From Paramacrobiotus richtersi (Eukaryota > Tardigrada > Eutardigrada > Parachela > Macrobiotidae), in contig JAQGAU010000182.1 in the NCBI GenBank assembly GCA_034698045.1, positions 1-35,686 of the forward strand: 35,686 bases of DNA, in the 5' to 3' direction. The notes beneath the pieces were generated by a model. That model worked only from the letters and a program-made list of their open reading frames with translations, made no database searches and was not told the DNA's origin. This document shows positions 21,937-33,380 of this stretch, one piece after another. The position numbers and the translations under genes were made by a program. How positions within the stretch are numbered: the stretch's first letter is position 1; each line of letters begins with the position of its first letter.

Positions 21937-24247
21937 TCATCGGATGATTGTTTCGTTATTCGCTACATTCCACTTCGTGGTCGCATCTCCGGAGCAATAT
22001 GCAGTGCGTTGTCGCATTTCTACTCGGAACGCATCCAACTCCTCCTTCGTTGGTAACTCGGCAATATCCATTTTCGTATCACGCGCTTGGTAGATGAGCA
22101 GAACATATGTTATCATCATCTCCAGTAACTAAAATTCATTTGTAAGCGTTCGCGCACAATGTCTGTTTGTGTTTTACCGGTAACACAAATAGTTTACCGA
22201 AGTAATAGATTCCCTAGTGATGCGAAAAAATCCGCCGGCGGATATCGATCCATCGGATTCTTCACACTCCAAAAGGAACGCTCGGCATTCTTGTTGAACG
22301 GTCTGATCCGGAGATCGAGCCGACACCTTCCTCAAATTGACTCGGATGGTTTGTGCCTGAAATTATCGTAGCACATAAAGGCTGATAAAGCTCATGTAGA
22401 AATCTGTCAAACATCACGCTGACATTTAAATGTACATGAATTCTGCTCTGTGCAGATTATAAGTGAGGATATCATTGCTAAGCCAGATTGTGCAGTAAGT
22501 AAGGTCACTACTAAGTGAAATACTAAGGTCACCACTAAGACCGGTATAATATGTAGATATGCCATTTGTTATCGATCTCTTTTTAAAACTTTAAAATCGA
22601 TTAAAAAAACCAGATAACAATTTTTCAGAAGCGGCTACCCAGGTGCCTACGGGGTACAGAGATCCCCACTGGACAAAAGTTTTTTTATATGAATGTATGA
22701 TTATTATTACGGCTGTTATTTCAAGCGTTACCGCAGAAATACAGTTGAAGTCAAACGAATCTGAGACGTAGAAATGTATGAATCTAGAGATATTACACCG
22801 TTTGCTGTTAACTTAGACTGTATCATTAAGTTTTACCTCATCGTGCGTACACACCGCTACCAAAAACTTCAGAGCCATATTGACCAGTCCCATTATACCG
22901 AACCCAAACACCATGTGCCTTGTGGACGAGTCGATTTCAGCCTCATGCAAGTCTTGGCTGGAAAGCGCTGACGTTTCCGGATTCACCTGCATCAACGCCC
23001 CCATTACCGCGATAAACCCAAGGAATTCCCGCACTGCGCCAATCAACAGCAACAGCGAGAATATATCATCAGCATCCGCCATATGGCACTGCAACCGGAG
23101 ATACTGTTCCCTTAAGGCTCTGAGAGCCCGTGCTGTGTCGGCATTTCCCGGATCCTTGAGGATTTGCTTTAGTCCCTTGTTGATATTACTGAAACCCCGC
23201 TTAATTTCACGGAGAATCGTCAAAACCAGTGTAACGGGGAATGCATCGCCGCATAGATTCAGGAACATCATAGCGGCCATCAGTGAAACAAATAGGTAAG
23301 GGGGTGTCGGGGGTCCAGTGTAGAAGCCGATTTCGCGTAAAAAGTCCTCGACTATTCGGTTAACGAGCGCAGCAATGTTCCAGAAGGACAGATAGTACGC
23401 ATTCATACCTAGAGATATAGATATACTGGCTTGTAATCTTGCCGTGACGGACCAACAAAGATCTAAAACTTGGTTATTACAACGCTACCACACAGCTTAT
23501 GCGCGTTTCCACTTCGACCACTAAAATCTGTGACATTTGACCGGTTTGAAATTTGAATGTACTTAGTAAAATACTAATCAGTTTATATATTAAACTAATA
23601 GTCTATCTGTAATCGATTCCTTAGGTTAACAGGGTGCAGTACAGACTGCACAGTATGTGCATTTGCATCGTCGTTTAGTAACAAAACACGGAAAGGCTTC
23701 GCCTGTATACATTAGCTGAAAGTGCCCTCGTCGATTGTCCTGTAACTTACGTACCCGAACAAACATACGCCACATTCCAAAGGATAATCGCTGTTCTGAA
23801 AACATACCGATGTCCATCGCGATCCGTTGGAACCGCCTCACCCAGACTGCTTTCCATTCGGGCCAGCAAAATCGGCAGTTTCCTGGACTTTAACAGTCCC
23901 GCCACAAGCAACAGCGGACCCTGCAGGTAAATGGCAATTTTGAACACAAACGACACAATCGCAAAGAACTCCATTTTGGCCAGTTGTCGTTTGTACATGG
24001 CGGCCAACCCCCCCGTCCACGGAATGAGAAATGTCAAGAAGGCGACCAACTGGACGACGGACCAGCATACTAGCGGAATGTTGACCGGCGGGGGGATTAA
24101 CGGTGACTTCCATGGGTAACGGTATGGAAAGACGCCGAATAACTGGGCCAAACGGAAACTGATGTTCGGGATGATGGGTGAATGTGTATGAGGCTTTTCT
24201 GTGGAACAATGGGTGGTTATCGATTTCATCGAGGTTTTCCGAGACAT
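21937..24247 (-). CDS. Gustatory-receptor-like 7TM chemoreceptor 2 (418 aa)
   Basis: Exons right to left: 23755-24247, 22837-23408 and 21937-22128. Junctions are G|gtacgt with ctctag (phase 1) and GAG|gtaaaa with ttttag (phase 0); the total is exactly 418 codons plus stop, the same as receptor 1. The two proteins align throughout, for example FRLAQLFG(M/V)(Y/F)PYR(H/Y)PWKS, LREIKRGFSNINK, DPGNADTA, DSTRH(L/M)VFGFG and MMITY(G/V)(I/L)LIYQARDTK. The TY...Q element in the last TM again points to the gustatory receptor superfamily. The first intron (23409-23754) is absent from receptor 1, so an intron was gained or lost after duplication. Start chosen at 24247 by alignment; a second Met six codons later is possible. 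Confidence 0.82.
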
Positions 24248-25025
24248 TGTTGCAAAGAGACCTTTCACTGCTAGAGAAAATGGAATTATAGGTTTTCGAG
24301 AACAAGACCAGTGTGCAGTTTTATCGGCACTGAAAAGTGTAGCCAATCGATTGCGAGTCTGCTGGTCTTGCTTACAAAGCAGTAAAAGTGTTGGTTTTGA
24401 CAGAATGTAAACAGAACTGTTACGCAATACATTACATAATAAGGGTATGTATAGAAATTTCTGGATGTGTCGCTCTTGGGATTCGGCTTGACGTGTTAGA
24501 GCGATCCAGCTTTCCTGTAAACGATTGATTATGTTGACTAAACAGTCTGAACATATATTATGCGGCTGATATCTAGAAACACGGTGCATACAGGAGAACT
24601 AGATTTCTCTGAAATTCTGCACGCTTGGCGATCTTTTTCTGTTCCCATGCGAATCAGCACATCCGCTGTATGGTGTTGAAGCATACTTGAAAAGGTTACG
24701 GACTATTGTATTTGCGTCTATGATGTTTACCGTTACGGTCCTCATAGCAAACAGTGGCAAGTACCTTCCTGGAACGGCTTATATTGGTAGTTTGACGTTA
24801 TTATAATCACAAGGTTTTGTATCATAAGAACCGCAGCACATACATAGGTATAAGTTTGTGGCTTGTAAGCGCAAATGCATCAATAATGCCAAAGCCGACA
24901 ACAGCAAAACACGCGGCAACAAGAAATTTCGTTGTTGTTACACAATTCAGATAATCCAGTAATATGCCTAAAACGGCATTCCACCTGATAACTCAAAAAG
25001 CTAATGCTAAAGCTAAAGCTACTGT
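24248..25025. other. Intergenic region
   Basis: Upstream flank of receptor 2 and downstream flank of secreted-repeat gene 2. An open frame continues upstream of the receptor 2 start but has no counterpart in receptor 1. Nothing else is supported. Confidence 0.4.
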
Positions 25026-25881
25026 TCATTCAACCTTTAGTCCCCATGAAATTTGACACCCTCCCGCCCGCTCATCCGAATCATCCCGGTACTCCCCGGT
25101 CCACTCGTTAATCCTGGCACAAACCGGACTCACCGGCCCACTGCACTGCGCATCCCCATCCGCACGCCAGTTCATGCACAACCTGACTTTATTCATCCAA
25201 CCGGGAATCGGCACCCCAGCCGGTACTTGGATCATCCAGCTCATCTGACACGCCCCCGGTCGACCGTCCGAGTCATCCCGATAAAACGGCGTATAATCGT
25301 TCACCGGAACACAAGTGACCTTTTCACGGGCGTGATTCCCACACTGGCCGACATCGCCTTCAGCACGGTACTTGAAGCACAGTTTGGCCACGGAGAGAGC
25401 CAGGGCTTCGGGTCGGTAGGGCGCGGTTAGACGCCATTGCATCTGGCAGCCGCCGGGGCGTTTGTCTGTGTCGTCGCGGTAGTCGGCGGTGAAGGAGTTT
25501 GGTTTGGCGCAGGTTTCCCCGGTCCAGTAGTTACCGCTGTTGCATTGGCCGCTGTCACCGTCGGGGTAGTAGTTGTAGCAGATTTGGTAGTCGGTATAGA
25601 ACCATGAGGGGACTACTGAATCTTGGGCTGAAGTTGTGGCTATCGGAAACACGCGTTACACAATGAATTTCGTCGGTCACAGTGACTTTCTTTTCGCATA
25701 GTGTACCGTCGTAGATTACGTATATCTAATATTGCAAATTAAATTAGTATTGCCTGTTACAGCATTACTATGCTTAGTACAATACAAATCGCCTGTTTTT
25801 AATAAATACTGTATCGCGAGTTTTTCTTACCGTTATTGCCACAAGAAAGGAAGCGTATATAGGCAGCATTTTTTCATCCAT
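25026..25881 (-). CDS. Secreted three-repeat cysteine-rich YRDD protein, copy 2
   Basis: The repeat exon spans 25026-25639 and gives about 204 residues in three units with the same 12 cysteines and YRDD[ST]DxRxGxC motifs as copy 1. Probable acceptor: CCGATAG ending at 25640. The candidate first exon 25831-25881 encodes a signal-like MDEKMLPIYASFLVAIT, has a good donor (gtaaga) and sits 86-95 nt below a TATA box as in copy 1. It ends in phase 0, whereas every AG available to the repeat exon needs phase 1. A missed micro-exon, an assembly indel or a damaged gene would explain this. Repeat identity to copy 1 is high, so purifying selection on the repeats is likely. Function unknown. Confidence 0.75.
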
Positions 25882-25966
25882 TTTTGTCGCCGATTAAAAG
25901 CAACAAGATTACATATCACGTCTATAACTCTTCTGCAGACATTGGTATACAGTGCTCTACTTATCG

Positions 25967-25976
25967 CCTTTTATAT
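25967..25976 (-). promoter_or_regulatory. TATA box of secreted-repeat gene copy 2
   Basis: Minus-strand ATATAAAAGG, 86-95 nt upstream of the candidate start at 25881. The match in spacing to copy 1 supports the first-exon assignment. Confidence 0.55.
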
Positions 25977-26923
25977 GTACAGATATGCAAACTAGCAGGA
26001 TATGCGCGTAAAATAAACCGCATGCTGCATTATTTTCCAAGGAAGCCGAATTTTCGCGTAACTGAATGAATAAACCGAGTCACCGTATGTATGCGTTCCG
26101 TTGAAATGCGCGGGGTTTGCCGGTTAATCATCTAGCACAACACTTGTAACTTCCGTATACTGAAAGTTTTCATGCGTGGAAGCCGCAACATACCGGTTAT
26201 CAGAATTATCGCATTTCGTCGAGAGGTACCGCCGATGTTATCGCCTTTTGACGGCTATGCCGGTAATCCGCGCGCAAAGGCTGACCACCTATGGATCACC
26301 AACTAAAAACAGTCTGAATGCGGGCAAGCTAATTACGGCTTATACAAATTAACGCATTGACCTTATGTTTTTTTCACACTGTATCTGAGAAGTCCGATAC
26401 AATAACAAATTAAAAGGTAGCAGCAATGATACATACAACCAGCTACATGCGTGACATCCGCAAATTAAGATTGCTGAGTCTTCCACGACGCATTACACTC
26501 TTTCCCCGCTGCAATAGCCAGCAAAGATATTACAGCAGTAAGCGACAAGACGAGACTGAATTTCGCACAGTACAATACAGAAGTAGTGAGGAGTGATAAG
26601 GTAAGTACAAAAATAAGAAGCAGAAGTGGGGCGAAACTAAATTTATCGCGCTGATGCTTAATCGGATTGGCGTGATTAATATTTTGTCTGCTCAGTGTCA
26701 GACCACGAAAAAGACGCGGACAACAAAAGGGATTAGTCAGGCAGACCATTCATGCGTAGGCGTTGCAGTTATGCCCATAAACGCAATACATCCTCTTTGT
26801 TTTACGCAACAGACTGTGACATCCTTTCGAACGCAGTTGCTAATTTGTAAGAAGGCAACTGCGGAATTTTGCAACGAACAGCTTATTTCAGTAATTCAGT
26901 TATTCTGGTACTGTGCGCTCTTA
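25977..26923. other. Intergenic region; 3' part duplicated upstream of the second multi-pass gene
   Basis: No gene is supported. From about 26705 to 26900 the sequence resembles 33085-33290 (shared words CATTCATGC, AGACTGTG and CGGAATTTTGC/CAGAATTCTGC), so the multi-pass gene was duplicated together with several hundred bases of 5' flank. Confidence 0.5.
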
Positions 26924-28113
26924 TACTAGGTTCATACTTCTGTGTTTTGTGCAAAACAGAAACAGAAAATCTTTTTCTGTTTTCCAAACAGATTAAAACA
27001 GAATTAATGTTTGGTTTCTCCAAACATTTTTCTGTTTTACGGATCTGTTTTAACCTTGCATGTTTCGGCGTTTGCTCATACTCCTGGATCTGTTTCAAAC
27101 ATTCTCCACCCTGTCACCAATCCAAAAAGAGTCATGCCGAATATTCAACGCGCATGCATATAATAATGTAACGGTTTATTTTTGCTGAAAGAAGTAACAT
27201 GGTTAAAATGAAAATGATAGACATATGTAATTAGTATTAACTACGAAAAAGTAAAAGTGGATCTTGTTACTGGTTATTTTACTCAAGCACATATGCAAAG
27301 TATGCATATGTATAATTATAATTCGTTATGATGTTAATGGAAATTTTTTGAAAGTGTGCCAACTATATGAGTCTGCACCCATATTTTAAGATTCTGGGAT
27401 TTAAGAAGTGGATGGATCCAGAGTTTTCGTGTGTTAACGGTTTAACTATACTGAGCAGTACATCGTTCATAAAAAAATTTCAGTAGCCGTATCAATTTTT
27501 ACAGTTATGTTAGTCCGCAACGTATTTTCCTCCGCAATTTGTACCCGTAAAGGCGCAGCTGACAGTACAGTACTGTATACATTGTACGATCAAAATATGT
27601 ATGCTTGTGAATATCAGAACTGCAGTGCATTTTTATACACGAGAATTTCTACGTTTAACGTTACGGCAGCTTATTTATTTTCATAATTAGAGTTATGACT
27701 CCTGTTGCGGTATGCCGTTGCTGCTATTAAGTTTTAATAAAATTGTTTTATTAAATCTATATTTAAACGTATAAAGCGATTAGTTTTGTAATAATAATTA
27801 TAGGCTGGCCATTTATCGAAATAAACAAGATTTCAACCAGCATGTACATTTTCGCTGAAGAGGGGCAGCACGTCACAACCCAACTCGATGCTCATTGGCT
27901 TATAAGTGAAATTTCTGTTTCGGGAATTCAAAATGAATACGCCCCAAACAGAAGAAAACAGATCCAAACAGAAAAATGTTTGGCAAATGTTTTGAGCGTT
28001 CATACTTTCTGTTTCCGCGCACACAGAAAATCTGTTTCCGTTCGTTCATACTTTTTCGGTCTGTTTTTCTGTTTGATCTGTTTTGCACGAAACAGAGAAG
28101 TATGAACCTAGTA
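26924..28113. mobile_element. Non-autonomous DNA transposon (MITE-like), TTA target-site duplication
   Basis: Terminal inverted repeats of 36 bp with two mismatches: 26924-26959 (TACTAGGTTCATACTTCT...) and 28078-28113. They are flanked by TTA at 26921-26923 and 28114-28116. Subterminal regions are crowded with the hexamer AAACAG/CTGTTT in both orientations and with TCATACT, as seen at transposase-binding sites. There is no transposase-like frame. A 3-bp TWA duplication is typical of the PIF/Harbinger superfamily, so I assign it there tentatively. Its right end is about 80 bp upstream of the ATG at 28193, and the paralogous gene lacks it. Confidence 0.8.
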
Positions 28114-28192
28114 TTACAGTTAGGATATCGTTAGGCAGTGAGGATTTGCGAGTTTACAAGCAGGATACATTGCCTGCCATACTTCGAGAAAC

Positions 28193-31100
28193 ATGAATCT
28201 TTTAAAAAGTGCTCTGAAGCAGTTTGAACTGGTAGCAGAAGCCTTTTCGATTTTGCTGCATGCAGCTTACCTGAATCGGTTCCTGTTGCGAATTTCCTTT
28301 CCCAGCTTGATGGAAGTTCGAGCGGACATTCGAGGAGAAATGCATTATGCCGGATGGCGCGACTTGAACGTAAGCTGTAACTCATAATCCAGCAAAGTTC
28401 TAGCTGTCTGTAACGTGATATAAACAGTAATAAAGATACGTCTGATACCGGGTGATACCGTAAAAATCGATTGTGTGAAATACTTCTGGACAAAGGAAAA
28501 GTAGCTTTATGCACAAATCAAATTTCCTGATAACATAACGTTTGCGTAATTGTAAGCTCGTTATTTCAATAATTACTGTACACAGGGTTATTTTCTTCCT
28601 ATTGGGCAGCAATGGAAAATATACTTCTATGTACAGTAGTGTTTTGATCTTATAATTGTGAGTTTTGCTATTCATTTTGCCTCCAGGATAAGAAAAAACA
28701 AATTTTAACCAGTGTTTGCCGTTGTAGTATGGCCCATGCTATTGGATCGATCTAGCTCGCCATTGGGTTCCCACCAATCTGACGGTGTGCACTAACAGCT
28801 CGGTCCCTTCCTCGGACAGCGAAGACTTCGTACCAGCGTTCTGCTATGTGACCATATTCTTCGCAGTTATCACCTGCATGCACTGCTTTATTTTGTTCTG
28901 TGTGATGGTGAAGAACGGACATGGAAAACTGCTGGACCATTCTGCTTTTCATAACCAAATGCTGGCATTCACCGAAGCAAGAGGACAGTTTCAAGGCCTG
29001 GCTATGATGTTCCTGTTTATGTTTCTTTTCTTTTTCTCGCTGTTTGGACCATACTGTCTGATAAGCTTCGGAATCTCGTCTATACAGCGTTTCTTTGGGG
29101 AGTCGGCCGTTTTACCTGGAGGAACGCTGCTACTGCTTTGCCTCATGTTATACAATATTGGAGGACTGCTTGGAGTGTGGAACATCCGGTCACGCTATGA
29201 ACAAGTTGCAGCACTTGTCAGGTATGTACCTAATTAAACTTTGATCCTGTTCATACATTTTATTTCGCAAAATACGGCGATTAACTTGTCACTTGAAGTA
29301 TTTCTTTAAATTTTCGTTGTAAACTTGATGTGTGCTTCATGTGCTAAGTTTTTTTGTATCCTGGCTTTATTTACGAATACTGCAAATAGTACTGCATACT
29401 ACATATCTAGAGTCGGATGTGCGGTCGGCCAAAATCCGCATTCTAAGTACCATTCCTGTTAATATTAACAGGAATATAATATTAACCGTTATATACAACG
29501 GTAGAACTTGTTTTCGCAACGCCGTTTGAGGTCCGTATGTACAGTCCGCATTATTATTAAGTTCTGTTAGCTATGAATCCTAAAACTTCCGCTTATGGTA
29601 GGTTGCAAAGTGCTCCGAGCAGACCTGAAGCGACACACATATCCCTTTATACGGAAAACCCTGGAGTGGACTTGTTTCAACGGATCGTGGGAAGCGCTAT
29701 GCGTCTGTTCTTGATCTTGGTTGCGCTCTGTACAATGGGGATGAGCTTTCGTTTGGATTACCCGGGAGTCAGTGTGGTCTTTTTAACGGGATGGTGGAGT
29801 GACTTAGTTGCACCGGCTTTTCGAACTGCTACCACAAGCCTCGAGGTATTTCCACAACGCTTATACTTACTCATGCTTTTAGCGATTATTAGCACACGAA
29901 TCTGTTTTCTGATCACTGAAACTGAAAGGTTACAGTGTGCTGATAATGTGAGAAGCTTCTCAGCACATTTACGTACTGTTGTTTAAAACAGGTGAGAATT
30001 TATTCCTCTCACAGTACCAGCGTTTGCACACAAGACAACTACACAGTACGAAACGTTACGCATTAAAACATCCAATTTCATCTCGTTCATTAACTCCCCT
30101 GTTGTTTGAAACAGCCCCCCTAATTGCTAGCCGGTCTGAACTACTACACGTACCTGCTTTCTCCGTGTATGTAATGAAATCATTCTTGCGAAAGCCGAAA
30201 ATGAAGGCTCACTTTTCCGCTGTTACTGGTGCAAGTTCACAAATTCAACACTGCTGTTTACCAAAATATTCACCCATGCCAAAAAAATTAAACCAGTAAT
30301 TTCAAAATATTTAATAACGTAATACACATAATTTAGGCCAAGTCCGACCAAAATGCTTGATGTGCTGCCTTAAGTCCCAGTTTCATGAAACACAAATTTC
30401 TGGCACTTGACATGATTGCCCATTCCTTCCTGCACCTTTTAAGCTATAGATGTTCATTTTGTCACCCTGTTCCTTAACTGTGTAGATTTAAATCTGGTCA
30501 CCTCCAGGTCTGGAAACCTATCAGACCCTTGCATCATACGTTTGAACTTTGAGTTCCGAAATTGCTGAAAAATCGGAAACCGATTCGATTTTGGTTTGAG
30601 TGCACTTATGCGGTAGACCAATCTTTTCTGTTTCTGAAAAACCATGACAGAGCCGTTTTCGAGTCCTCGGCACTGTGCTGTGGGCGTGGCAGTGCAGGCA
30701 CCGAAAGAGCATACCCTATCAGACTTTGACCTTTCGTTTCATGGTCGCAGTAACTTATTTTCCGGGTGATAGGAATACCAGCATGCTCGTTATGAACTCG
30801 GACACCATTCTGAGTCCAAAAAGCTGCATAGCAAGCGGGCGAACCTGGCCAAAAAGGCCCTACTTTTCTCAAAGGCAATACTCTCACATGTTGCTTGCTG
30901 TTGTTTATGGTGTAAAATTGAAACTATTTTCCTGTGGCATCGGTGCAGCAGATTTCCTGTCCGTTTATGCTACGAACATGTCGGGACTGTTCCTCGTTTA
31001 TGCAGCCGCACTAGAGCGCTGAGACATTCCTGCCTGAGGAATACGGGCCATATCCAATTTCTTAGTTTTAACTATAGAAGTCTACGAGAGGTAAAGTTCC

Positions 31101-32108
31101 GTACCAAAGTTCACTGGTTCTTCGACGATTGACTGCAGTTGGCTTGAGCTAGGAACTACCCTGGCTTGAGTACTTTCGAACAATGCGCATACCACCCTCA
31201 AACGCTAGCTGGAAAGTTTTCTACAACATTGTTTATGAGACCACGAAAACTAGGTCCACCCCTTCTTGTTAGTAACGGTATGTACAGGAAGGGACTACAG
31301 CGCGTTCATAGGAAAGTGTTTCGTTGGATGCAGCTTAGAAAGTTGTCCTAGAAACGCGATAAGATATTGCCCGTATACTACCAACGGCTGGGATATACGG
31401 CTCGATACGCTTTTGTTCGGACTTGGCCTAAATTATGTGTATGTACTTCAAGCATCGTAATTAATTTTGTAGTCGTAAAAAAGGTTCTCGGTCGACGTTA
31501 GAAAGATTTTTGAAACGTCAGTTAAATTCCATTTTTATTGATTTTATTATTCGCAGATGTTAAGGATCAACGATGCCAGACTATCCCACTGGTATAATAT
31601 CAGTGTGAAATACGCCAATCCATCCCACCATCCGGAACTGATGGATTCCGTCAGCCCGCTCGCCTCTTTCTTTGGATCAGTTGGATGGTACTTTAGCGAA
31701 TTTTCTCTATGGTGTTATTTCGGAATGCTTAGCATGTGTATCCTTGGCCTCATCACCATCTTCCACTATCTCGGCGCCATTCACATCAGAGAAATTTTCT
31801 GGCTTTTGCAATCGCTTCAGTATAATATGGAAGCTGACAACACGCATTTGCACGGATTGTCTGATGGAGCGCTAACCAAAGAACTGCTCGTAATCTACAC
31901 CCTGCTGTCGACCACGCGAGCACTGTGGACCTCGGCTGTTCTGGTCAAAGTGGGGCTCTTGCTGGTACCGGAACGATGGTATCTACCGGGATACTTGCTG
32001 TATATGGTGTGGCTGACAAGCAAAGCAACCACAGCCGGAATGAGCTTGAAAAAAAGAGTGCAAATCTTTAAGGACTACGTGAACGCTCAGGATGGAATTT
32101 GGATTTGA
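28193..32108 (+). CDS. Multi-pass membrane protein A, candidate chemoreceptor (488 aa)
   Basis: Exons 28193-28369, 28728-29221, 29602-29845 and 31557-32108 sum to 1467 nt in frame. Donors are gtaagc, gtatgt and gtattt; acceptors ttgtag, ggtag and ttcgcag. The first exon is a helical N-terminus (MNLLKSALKQFELVAEAFSI). About seven hydrophobic segments follow: FFAVITCMHCFILF, MMFLFMFLFFFSLF, LLLLCLMLYNIGGLLGV, LFLILVALCTMGMSF, a stretch near WCYFGMLSMCILGLITIF, LLVIYTLLSTTRALW and the C-terminal YLLYMVWLTS. NLT and NSS sequons lie before the first of these. It does not show the TYhhhhhQF gustatory signature, and I do not recognise the family. The tandem neighbour at 33381 shares every exon boundary. 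A transposon occupies most of intron 3. Chemoreception is suggested only by topology and neighbourhood. Confidence 0.82.
30322..31442. mobile_element. Non-autonomous DNA transposon inside intron 3 of multi-pass gene A
   Basis: Terminal inverted repeats begin ATACACATAATTTAGGCC at 30322 and, on the other strand, at 31442. They are identical for 26 bp and continue for several more with one mismatch. GTA flanks both ends (30319-30321, 31443-31445), a probable 3-bp target-site duplication. The element is 1121 bp with no transposase-like frame. Removing it leaves an intron of about 590 nt against 554 nt in the paralogue, which fits a clean insertion. The superfamily is uncertain. Confidence 0.78.
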
Positions 32109-32180
32109 TCTGAACTTGGTTTAAATTAACATGAAATGGGTGCTTTTTTGTACCTGCTTATACAAGAACATTCTGTACAT

Positions 32181-32186
32181 AATAAA
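32181..32186 (+). terminator. Polyadenylation signal of multi-pass gene A
   Basis: AATAAA about 73 nt after the stop codon at 32108, a normal position for 3' end formation. Confidence 0.6.
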
Positions 32187-33380
32187 TGGTTTTGCACATT
32201 TTGTGCCTGCTAATGGAGCTAACACAAGCTTAAAGCTGTATGTTTTAGTAAATTTATTGTTGATGTAGCTGAGCTTGTTTGATACGATGATATGTTCTGT
32301 GTTACTGTAAAGGTGAAGGATATAAGAAAACGTATAGCTCCGGAACTTGACACAGCTTGTAACTTGTCGTAACGTACTTGGACAACGATCTGAGGAGAAT
32401 CGAAGCAACTACGAACCAAAACAAAACCGAAAAAAGAACAGCATTGCGATTGCCGGACATGCTGCAAATGTACGTACAGGTAACGGCTTCCGTAGTATTT
32501 TTCTCGAAAATACCGGGTTTTTGCTGCTCTGACTGAATACTTTAACACTGTTAATTTGGTTATTAATGGACTGCCACTAACAGGGAAAGGCGAAAACTAC
32601 AGTTGCCTTAAATATTATGGCGTATTTGATCCTCTCTTGTCTGAACTTGTACGAGTGTAGTTTGAGCTAAGAAGTTATGAAGCGCGAAAGCTAATGCTTA
32701 AGGTTTTCTCGACCATCTTCTTCCTCTCGTTCGTTTAGTGCCCTTCGTTCGTAACCTTTGACTGTGCATAAGCTTACCTGTGACCTTTAGTAAGATCGTG
32801 ATAAGCGCCGTGTAGGGTTGTACTATTCGCATTGTTCAAAATCTGGTATATTGCAAGTGTGAGGAGTAAGTATAACCTCAAAAGTCAGAAGTAGTTGCAG
32901 TCTTAAATAATTAACAACGGGCAACCTTATAACTTATTCAGTATCCAGTGTAGCTTATCGTCTGGGATACTGGGTGCATTGTAGACGCTGTCTGGCCTGT
33001 TTCAAGCGTGAAAATTTGATACTACGACTGTACGAGTACGAAGGAAGTGCTACTGATAAGTGATAAATTAAAAAAGACGCTCATGAGCATGAGTCACAAC
33101 AAAAGGAACTGCAATCAGACAGACAGCGCGCGCACCATTCAATGGCATTCATGCAAAGGCGTCGCAGTACAAGCCCATAACGGCACTGCATCCAGTTTAC
33201 TTTTACCCGATAGACTGTGGTATCGACCCGAAGTGTTTGCGGAAGCAACGTCAGAATTCTGCAGACAAGGAACGTTCAGTCTTACTTACGATTCGGAATT
33301 TCGGAGCAAAACCTGACCAAGTGCAAGCAGAACAGTCAGTCGAGTTTTTGGGATATTTGGAGTGCTTGATATTTACAGAA
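32187..33380. other. Intergenic region upstream of multi-pass gene B
   Basis: No gene is supported. About 33085-33290 corresponds to 26705-26900 upstream of gene A and represents the unoccupied arrangement without the 1.19-kb transposon. An imperfect inverted repeat (CAGTATCCAG with CTGGGATACTG) lies at about 32939-32971. Confidence 0.45.

Noticed and set aside
22880..23299. 139-codon plus-strand frame
   Set aside because: Antisense to exon 2 of gustatory-like receptor 2.
28785..29237. Independent gene starting at 28785
   Set aside because: It is exon 2 of multi-pass gene A; the splice join to 28369 and the paralogue show the true start is 28193.
30675..31022. 115-codon frame inside intron 3 of gene A
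   Set aside because: Lies within the TIR element, no transposase motif, not protein-like.
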